The notes under the pieces were generated by a model. That model was not told where the DNA came from and searched no databases. It was given only the letters and a program-made list of their open reading frames with translations. Shown here piece by piece: positions 59,060-64,000 of a stretch of DNA of 64,000 nt. Within the stretch, counting starts at the first letter, position 1; each line of letters opens with the position of its first letter. The stretch comes from Legionella geestiana (GTDB lineage Bacteria; Pseudomonadota; Gammaproteobacteria; Legionellales; Legionellaceae), in NCBI RefSeq assembly GCF_004571195.1, contig NZ_CP038271.1, positions 1,044,001-1,108,000 on the forward strand, read 5' to 3'. A program made the position numbers and the translations under genes.

Positions 59060-60348
59060 GGGTCTTTCCCAATTACGGGGGCACTCACCATTAACAACAG
59101 AGCACCCTAACACGAGTTCTGTAATTTTCAAAGTTACGAAAGCCATAAGCTCTTCTTTGTATTAACTTCATCTTTCTATGAAACCCTTCTGTAATGCCAT
59201 TTGACTTTCTAAACCGCCACATGCGTACTATCTCTTCTTTCCATTGACAAAATGTTTTACCAAGCACTGCCAATGCTTTAAATGGACTATTTTTCAGTTC
59301 ATCCAGCATATTTAAAAACTGAGGGATCATTTTCTTACACCAATCTTTATTCATGGATTTGTGTAAGAGTAACGCATGAATTTGTTGCTGGAACTGATAT
59401 ATAGCGTTTATAGCGGGATTGTCTTGAAGGAATGCATCCCGCTTAAGTCGCCGTTGAGGAGTCAATCTATCAGGTCGTGTACGCAGTAAAGCCAATATAC
59501 CCCGATTACTTTTTATTTGGCTCGATAGTTCGCGATAGGTCATCATACATTGATGTTGAAGCAAGCGAATAACATGAAATCGGTCAGCCACAATTTTTGC
59601 ATTGGGAAAATGTTTTTTTACAATAGAGCGGTAAGTACTACTTAAATCCATACAAACCACCTTGACGCGTTCTTTTCCGGTAAGGGAGGCCAGATAACTG
59701 GCAAGATCAGATTCACTTCGGCCTTTCACAATATCAAACACCTTATGTTTTTTCAGGTCACACAGCGTTGTGGCAAATCCCTGTTTTCGGCTAAAGAAGT
59801 GCTCATCAATACCCAGTACAGTTGGACATGGTGTATTCATCAACTCTTTAGCCTGCTCCTGATATTGTCGATGATACCAACGCTCAATCGTAGCTTTCCC
59901 TTTATTAAATTGCTGAGCAAGGTCTTTTTGGGAAATTCCTCGCGTGTGGTTATGAAATACCGCTGCCTGTAAACGCCAGGTTGAACGCTGATGCTTATTG
60001 ATGCCAGGAAACTGCTGATTTCCGTAGCGCTGGCATGTATTGCAATACAGTTTATAGGCCTTAAATCGCAAAAGGCTGCGGCGATGACCAATTAATTCAT
60101 GAGCTACGGTTCGTATATAAGATGCCTTTTTACGCACTGCTTTGCTATTGCAATGGGCACAGCGAGGTAATCGTTGATACGAAATATCCAATATCAGTGG
60201 TTGATAACCACTCACTTTTTGTATGGTAAATCCAGGTAAATTTAAGATAAGATTATGCTTGGGCACTTTAATCTCCAATTTGATCGCGAAATCAATTAGT
60301 TAGTCTAGACTAACTTGATTAAAGTGCCCCCTTATTTGGGGTAGAGCC
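59060..60348 (-). mobile_element. ISL3-family insertion sequence, complete
   Basis: 1289-bp element with imperfect 26-bp terminal inverted repeats (21 of 26 match; both end inward in GGGGGCACT). The 8-bp direct repeat TGATTTTT lies immediately outside both ends (59052-59059 and 60349-60356), as expected for ISL3. It holds one intact transposase gene on the minus strand. It inserted just after the tRNA-Arg gene. Confidence 0.93.
59091..60266 (-). CDS. ISL3-family transposase
   Basis: 391-residue DDE transposase of the ISL3 family. The N-terminal zinc ribbon is RCAHCNSKAVRKK with a second Cys pair in LYCNTCQRYG, followed by a helix-turn-helix (GISQKDLAQQFNKGKATIERWYH). The catalytic core is VLGIDEHFFSRKQGF, VVCMDLSSTY and the late Glu in NGITEGFHRKMKLIQRRAYGFRNFENYRTRV. 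The start GTG at 60266 has TTGGAG six bases upstream; a TTG at 60278 is the alternative. It is intact, so it may be active. Confidence 0.92.
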   Translation of the reverse strand: MPKHNLILNLPGFTIQKVSGYQPLILDISYQRLPRCAHCNSKAVRKKASYIRTVAHELIGHRRSLLRFKAYKLYCNTCQRYGNQQFPGINKHQRSTWRLQAAVFHNHTRGISQKDLAQQFNKGKATIERWYHRQYQEQAKELMNTPCPTVLGIDEHFFSRKQGFATTLCDLKKHKVFDIVKGRSESDLASYLASLTGKERVKVVCMDLSSTYRSIVKKHFPNAKIVADRFHVIRLLQHQCMMTYRELSSQIKSNRGILALLRTRPDRLTPQRRLKRDAFLQDNPAINAIYQFQQQIHALLLHKSMNKDWCKKMIPQFLNMLDELKNSPFKALAVLGKTFCQWKEEIVRMWRFRKSNGITEGFHRKMKLIQRRAYGFRNFENYRTRVRVLCC

Positions 60349-60356
60349 TGATTTTT

Positions 60357-60703
60357 GTCTTGGGAACCAAGTCGGGGTGACGAAAACGTGCCCGAGACCC
60401 TTTCAGTCGCTTTCTGCAAATGACACGCAACACCGAATCATATTCAACCCGGATGTTCCCCGTTTTTTTACACTCCAAGACATCCCTCCTGATAATGAAG
60501 GTATTTGAAAGCAGATTTTTCCTTTTATAATGCAAATTTTGCAGATCGTGAATACAACAGATTCTGGTACAATTCTGACATGAGTAACTCCTTACTTCGC
60601 TTTTGTCACAAGATGAATTATTCCGCATCTCGCTCAAATATTTGCCAGTTTTGTTGGCCAAACTAACGATCGAGCTAACATAAATATATGGAGATTTTTT
60701 ATA
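60357..60703 (-). other. Gap between ISL3 and rhuM-fic, with a doubtful Cys-rich open frame
   Basis: No gene is convincing in this 350-bp A+T-rich stretch. A minus-strand open frame (stop inside the IS at 60332, start about 60661, 109 codons) has a Cys-rich patch SCQNCTRICC and a basic second half. Its last codons belong to the inserted element, so if real it was truncated by it. I recognise no family. The plus strand just before 60704 should hold the rhuM-fic promoter; TATGGAG at 60687-60693 is its likely ribosome-binding site. Confidence 0.3.
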
Positions 60704-61681
60704 ATGAGCACAGATACTTTCGGAAACAGCTCCATATTAATTTATCAGGACAAAAATAATAATATTCATACCGAAGTGCAATTAGAAAATGAAACCGTTT
60801 GGCTGACTCAGTCTCAAATGGTAGACTTATTTAAAAAATCCAAACAAAACATAAGCTTACATATACGTAATATTTTTAATGAAGGTGAGCTTATTGAGAA
60901 ACCGGTTGTCAAGGAATCCTTGACAACTGCCACCGATGGAAAAGCATATAAAACAAAATATTACAGTTTGGACGTTATCATTTCCGTTGGTTATCGCATT
61001 AAATCGAAGCAAGGTACTCAGTTCAGGATTTGGGCCAACAAGGTGCTCAAAGAATATTTGATACAGGGTTACGCGTTGGATCAAGAACGCTTAAAAAATC
61101 AGCAACAACAAATTAAAGAACTCGAAAAAGCCTTGGCTTTATTTCAAAAAGCACAACTTGATGCTTTAAGCCAGACTGAAGCAAGCGGACTGTTAACCGT
61201 TTTAACAGAGTATACACACAGTTTTATATTGTTAAATCAATTTGATACCGGTAATTTTCCGACTGGTGCCTTGAATACACATATAACCTGTGAGATTGAT
61301 TATCAGGCTGCCATACGTGCGATAGAAGACCTGAAGCACCGCTTAATGATGCGTCAAGAGGCCACAGAGTTATTTGGGCAACCCAAAGATGAAAGCTTTC
61401 AAGGGATTCTCGGCAACATCATACAGAGTTTTAGTGGCCAATATTTATACCCAAGCATTGAAGAACAGGCGGCGCATCTATTGTACTTTATTATTAAAAA
61501 TCATCCTTTCACGGATGGCAATAAACGAATCGGGGCTTTTATGTTTATCTGGTTCCTGCAGATGAACAAACATCATTTGAAAGAAAATGGCAATGCAAAA
61601 ATCAATGATAACGCACTGGTCGCCATTGCCCGTTGTCAAGTACTTGGTTTTATCATGAGATGTGTCGAAAACGTGACGTAA
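60704..61681 (+). CDS. RhuM-Fic/DOC fusion protein
   Basis: 325-residue protein. Residues about 10-120 are a RhuM-type (virulence RhuM/KilA-N-like) DNA-binding region: VWLTQSQMVDLFKKSKQNISLHIRNIFNEGEL and YYSLDVIISVGYRIKSKQGTQFRIWANKVLKEYLIQGYAL. After a Gln/Lys coiled-coil linker comes a Fic domain with the full catalytic motif HPFTDGNKRIGAF at about 267-279. Fic enzymes usually transfer AMP from ATP to hydroxyl side chains. Such fusions occur in mobile regions and may work as toxin or defence proteins. No separate antitoxin gene is visible. The gene lies between an intact and a decayed ISL3 end. Confidence 0.88.
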   Translation: MSTDTFGNSSILIYQDKNNNIHTEVQLENETVWLTQSQMVDLFKKSKQNISLHIRNIFNEGELIEKPVVKESLTTATDGKAYKTKYYSLDVIISVGYRIKSKQGTQFRIWANKVLKEYLIQGYALDQERLKNQQQQIKELEKALALFQKAQLDALSQTEASGLLTVLTEYTHSFILLNQFDTGNFPTGALNTHITCEIDYQAAIRAIEDLKHRLMMRQEATELFGQPKDESFQGILGNIIQSFSGQYLYPSIEEQAAHLLYFIIKNHPFTDGNKRIGAFMFIWFLQMNKHHLKENGNAKINDNALVAIARCQVLGFIMRCVENVT

Positions 61682-61688
61682 ATTCTTC

Positions 61689-61814
61689 GGTTCTTTCTCT
61701 AATCCGGGGGCACTTCAGTCATCCACAAAGCACTCTAACTCTTAGTCTGTAATTTTCAAAATTTCTAAACCCATAAGCCCTGCGTTGAACCAGTTTCATC
61801 TTTCGATAAACTTT
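61689..61814 (-). pseudogene. Remnant end of a second ISL3 element
   Basis: About 126 bp matching the left end of the intact ISL3 at 59060: an end repeat again leading into CCGGGGGCACT, and on the minus strand a fragment read as KLVQRRAYGFRNFENYRLRV plus a few residues to the stop, the C-terminus of the transposase with small changes. Homology fades around 61815. It is a diverged, 5'-deleted copy, in the same orientation as the intact one. Confidence 0.85.
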
Positions 61815-61990
61815 TTACCTGGCGCAATAATCCCCGGCGTGTCATCATGGATTTTTACTGAAGTACCCAATTGGTATTAGAGCAGTGACATTTTAGCAAA
61901 TGTATAACTATTGAATGTACTCTATCAGGTGGTGTATTAAGTTTGTTTTTGACTTAAAGATATGATGGTACTTATTTGGTGGTCTAAATC
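61815..61990. other. Non-coding gap before the DUF3429 gene
   Basis: Part of the 309-bp gap after rhuM-fic. A+T-rich with no convincing gene. TTGACT at 61949-61954 followed 17 bases later by TTATTT is the only promoter-like pair. Confidence 0.3.
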
Positions 61991-62431
61991 ATGAATAAAA
62001 ACAATACCCTGGCCGCAAAAGTTCTCACTTACGCTGGTATTATCCCTTTTATTGCACTCGGTACGGCAGTTTCCCTGCATATTGGCGGTTTGGATTATAG
62101 CCTTGCCTTATTTGCCTATGGCGCCGTCATCATCGCATTTCTGTGTGGAATACATTGGGCGACATTTCTGTTTTTTTCAGAAAAATGTGCGCGTAATCTG
62201 TTGTTGTACAGCAATATAATAACGCTCGTTGGGTGGTTATCAGTACTGTCTATTAAGACTTATTTGACTTTCGCACTGCAAATCTTATGTTTTCTATCTT
62301 TACTGATTCTTGACCTGGAGCTTTATCGTAAAAAATTGATTCCTTTGTGGTTTTTTCACTTACGTCGTAATGCAACGATAGCCGTTACTTTGTCGCTTTT
62401 ACTGACGGCATACTTTACCAGTATTTTTTGA
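61991..62431 (+). CDS. DUF3429 family membrane protein
   Basis: 146-residue protein with about five hydrophobic helices. AYGAVIIAFLCGIHWATFLFF is the family core around a conserved Gly-x-His-Trp, after an N-terminal LTYAGIIPFIALG helix; the last helices are separated by a basic loop. Function is not known. It is an inner-membrane protein. It has A+T-rich codon use compared with the housekeeping genes. No operon partner; it converges on the fasciclin gene. Confidence 0.82.
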   Translation: MNKNNTLAAKVLTYAGIIPFIALGTAVSLHIGGLDYSLALFAYGAVIIAFLCGIHWATFLFFSEKCARNLLLYSNIITLVGWLSVLSIKTYLTFALQILCFLSLLILDLELYRKKLIPLWFFHLRRNATIAVTLSLLLTAYFTSIF

Positions 62432-62451
62432 GTGGTCATTGGCTTAACAAA

Positions 62452-62492
62452 TAATTAAAAGGAGATGGCAACAGCTGATGAGCGCCATCTCC
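62452..62492 (-). terminator. Terminator of the fasciclin gene
   Basis: GGAGATGGC (62461-62469) pairs with GCCATCTCC (62484-62492) around a 14-base loop, followed on the minus strand by TTTTAATT. It also lies after the DUF3429 gene, but the T-run favours the minus strand. Confidence 0.7.
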
Positions 62493-62502
62493 AAAGAAGC
62501 TG

Positions 62503-62970
62503 TTATTTAGGCAGCAGTACTTGATTCACAACATGAATGACACCGTTTGAAGCCTTAACGTCGGCCTGTATAACTTCCGCACTATTAACGTATACTTTTC
62601 CATCTTTTACCGTAATATCGACATCCTGCCCACCCAGCGTTTTAACCATACCCGGTTGAATTTTATCTGAGGTAATGTCACCACTCACCACGTGATAAAG
62701 CAACACGGCTTTTAATTTCTCTGGATTAGCCAAAAGCGCATCCAAATCGGCCTTGGGAACAGCTGCAAATGCCTCATTGGTCGGTGCAAACACTGTAAAA
62801 GGACCTGTACCTTGTAGTGCGCTAACTAAATCAGCTTTTTTCAACAAAGTAACAAGGGTTGAAAAATCCTTATTGCCTGCAGCGATGTCAACAATTGTAT
62901 TTCCTGCATATGCCGTCAGGCTAAATATGGAAACTAAAGCCACTAAAAAAAACTTTCTTAAAGTATTCAT
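62503..62970 (-). CDS. Secreted fasciclin-domain protein
   Basis: 155-residue protein with a Sec signal peptide (basic MNTLRKF, hydrophobic FLVALVSIFSLTAYA, likely cleavage after AYA) and a single FAS1 domain: NTIVDIAAGNKDFSTLVTLLKKADL, TVFAPTNEAFAAVP, LLYHVVSGDI and the end strand NGVIHVVNQVLLP. FAS1 domains mediate adhesion or matrix contacts; bacterial single-domain ones are periplasmic or secreted. AAGGAC at good spacing supports the start at 62970 rather than 63027. Confidence 0.93.
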   Translation of the reverse strand: MNTLRKFFLVALVSIFSLTAYAGNTIVDIAAGNKDFSTLVTLLKKADLVSALQGTGPFTVFAPTNEAFAAVPKADLDALLANPEKLKAVLLYHVVSGDITSDKIQPGMVKTLGGQDVDITVKDGKVYVNSAEVIQADVKASNGVIHVVNQVLLPK

Positions 62971-63092
62971 TTCAATGTCCTTAAAATTTAGAGCCATTTG
63001 TATGAAACTTAGATAGGTCCGGGGCACTGGAACAAAATTCAGGGAAAATAAGAGCTATTCCCATCTTGTTAGTCTAATCACCTTGCTCTCAG

Positions 63093-63170
63093 AATGGCTT
63101 ATCCACAAGTCCATAGGCCAGGAGAGCTTTCATTGTCTCGGATAGGCCTGTTGACCCTGTGGGTAAGCCA
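63093..63170. repeat. 14-bp inverted repeat beside the IS3 end
   Basis: ATGGCTTATCCACA (63093-63106) and TGTGGGTAAGCCAT (63157-63170) are complementary with one mismatch, enclosing about 50 bases that include a smaller AGGCC/GGCCT pair. It could be an IS end structure or a separate small palindromic repeat. Confidence 0.5.
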
Positions 63171-64000
63171 TGACACACGGAGCTCATGTTTTTTTACGGT
63201 GTTGAAAATACATGTCCGCTGGTGTGAAATATCTGAAGGACTGGTGCGGTCTTCGGTGGTTATAATAATCAAAGTATTCACATAATGCCAGCTCAACTTC
63301 TTCAATTGACTCAAAAGAATATCGATAGAGTTTTTCTTGTTTAACACTACGCCATAAACGCTCTATAAAAATATTATCAAGGTAGCGACCTCGCCCATCC
63401 ATACTGATGGAGATCCTGTGGGTTTTTAGCGTGTTTATCCAGTCACTTGAGGTGAATTGTGACCCTTGATCAGTGTTGAAGATTTCACATCGTCCTTTCA
63501 GCAAAGCATTTCTAAGTGCTTCTACACAGAATTCAGCCTCAAGCGTTGGTGAAACGGCCCATTGAACCACATAGCGGCTATACCAATCCATAATGGCGAG
63601 CAAATAGACGTGACCGCCTTTCATCCTGACGTATGTGATATCCGCCGCCCATACTTGATCGGGTTTTGTGATATCGATATCTCGCAATAAATAGGGGTAC
63701 ACGGTGTGCTCTTTATTGGGTACGCTTGTATTTGGCTTTGGGTAGACGGTTTCTAACCCCATGACCTCCATGAGTCTCTTGATACGACGTCTACCAACAG
63801 TATAACCAACCTCTTTTGATAGCCATTGTGCGCGCTTAATTTTGCCTTCACAGGGATATTGGAGATAATGCTCGTCAAGCAGCGTCATTAATCGCTCATC
63901 TTCTGCTGATATGGAAGACGCCTTGTAATAGTAACTGGAAACGCTCAATCCGAGTAGCATGCACTGCTCTCGGATCGTTATTTCAGCGCTGCTATCGATG
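63149..64000 (-). mobile_element. IS3-family insertion sequence (partial, runs off the window)
   Basis: Identified from its transposase. The lower-coordinate end is estimated at TGTTGACCC (63149) because IS3 elements begin with TG and the transposase stop is 35 bases inside. The other end, with orfA, is beyond the window, so the ends could not be matched. Confidence 0.5.
63184..64000 (-). CDS. IS3-family transposase OrfB (5' end outside window)
   Basis: 272 visible codons of an rve-type integrase domain. The helical N-terminal part has REQCMLLGLSVSSYYYK and the HTH_21-like YPCEGKIKRAQWLSKEVGYTVGRRRIKRLMEVMGL. The catalytic D,D,E are in VWAADITYVRM, IFNTDQGSQFTS and the Glu of NIFIERLWRSVKQEKLY. 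The frame stays open to the window edge, so the start, or a frameshift join to OrfA, lies upstream. The stop is at 63184. Confidence 0.9.
   Translation of the reverse strand, partial: IDSSAEITIREQCMLLGLSVSSYYYKASSISAEDERLMTLLDEHYLQYPCEGKIKRAQWLSKEVGYTVGRRRIKRLMEVMGLETVYPKPNTSVPNKEHTVYPYLLRDIDITKPDQVWAADITYVRMKGGHVYLLAIMDWYSRYVVQWAVSPTLEAEFCVEALRNALLKGRCEIFNTDQGSQFTSSDWINTLKTHRISISMDGRGRYLDNIFIERLWRSVKQEKLYRYSFESIEEVELALCEYFDYYNHRRPHQSFRYFTPADMYFQHRKKT

Noticed and set aside
58852-59097. Open frame antisense to tRNA-Lys/tRNA-Arg (GGTRTPDTLVRSQVLYPAELRAH peptide)
   Set aside because: This peptide pattern is a well-known translation of tRNA genes, not a protein.
60361-60385. Possible attachment-site duplicate of the tRNA-Arg region (GAACCAAG...TCGGGG)
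   Set aside because: Only a short gapped match to the anticodon region, not the 3' end as expected for an att site.

Overview
The window looks like chromosomal DNA from a member of the Legionellales (Gammaproteobacteria), probably a Legionella relative with unusually high G+C (about half G+C by eye, as in a few species such as L. geestiana). This is inferred from gene order and protein style. The cues are the run initiator-tRNA/rimP/nusA/infB/rbfA/truB/rpsO/pnp, the run rlmE/ftsH/folP/glmM/tpiA/secG/tRNA-Leu/nuoA-N, a mevalonate-pathway cluster, a PPi-dependent phosphofructokinase, and several very large helical proteins with Ser-rich linkers that resemble Legionella effector-type proteins. 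No Dot/Icm genes are in the window, so the effector idea is inference only.

Layout. 1-2.6 kb: end of a phosphofructokinase gene, a type IV pilin, BolA and an amino-acid permease. 2.7-11 kb is accessory: a 1067-aa coiled-coil protein, a Rab-like GTPase with a C-terminal membrane hairpin, a three-gene cassette (C39-like peptidase, GCS2-type ligase, N-formylglutamate-amidohydrolase-like enzyme) and an unknown 426-aa protein. 11-15 kb: fur, bamE, rnfH, ratA, a carboxylesterase, ppa, a HIT protein and folE. 15-24 kb (minus strand): the translation/RNA operon from tRNA-fMet to pnp. 23.9-28.6 kb: a 1555-aa protein whose C-terminal part is a poly(A)-polymerase/CCA-transferase-like domain. 29-44.8 kb (minus strand): all thirteen separate nuo genes for NADH dehydrogenase I, preceded by tRNA-Leu, secG and tpiA. 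45-47.4 kb: another large coiled-coil gene, ended by a 77-bp palindromic element. 47.5-52.3 kb: glmM, folP, ftsH, rlmE. 52.4-58.7 kb: yhbY, a FabL-like enoyl reductase, a YajR-like transporter, ssb, and the mevalonate genes fni, mvaA and a GHMP kinase. 58.7-59.0 kb: two identical tRNA-Lys genes and one tRNA-Arg. 59-64 kb is A+T-rich and mobile: an intact ISL3 element with 8-bp target duplication, a RhuM-Fic gene, a decayed second ISL3 end, a DUF3429 protein, a secreted fasciclin protein and an IS3-type transposase running off the end.

The most notable observation is a 252-bp (84-codon) element with 20-bp terminal inverted repeats, present twice (3366-3617 and 24802-25053). The copies differ at 7 positions. 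Each sits in frame and in the same orientation inside a different large gene. In the second copy it splits the nucleotidyltransferase domain and is flanked by a 7-bp direct repeat, so it looks like a mobile element that survives inside coding sequence by adding a translated 84-residue segment, comparable in principle to the palindromic elements of Rickettsia genes but larger.

The housekeeping operons are conventional. The two large genes at 23.9-28.6 kb and 45-47.4 kb both lie at places where related genomes and E. coli have directly adjacent housekeeping genes, so they look like insertions into an ancient block. Start codons were chosen by ribosome-binding sites and neighbour overlaps. Several differ from the longest open frame, including GTG for fur and pnp and TTG for folP.
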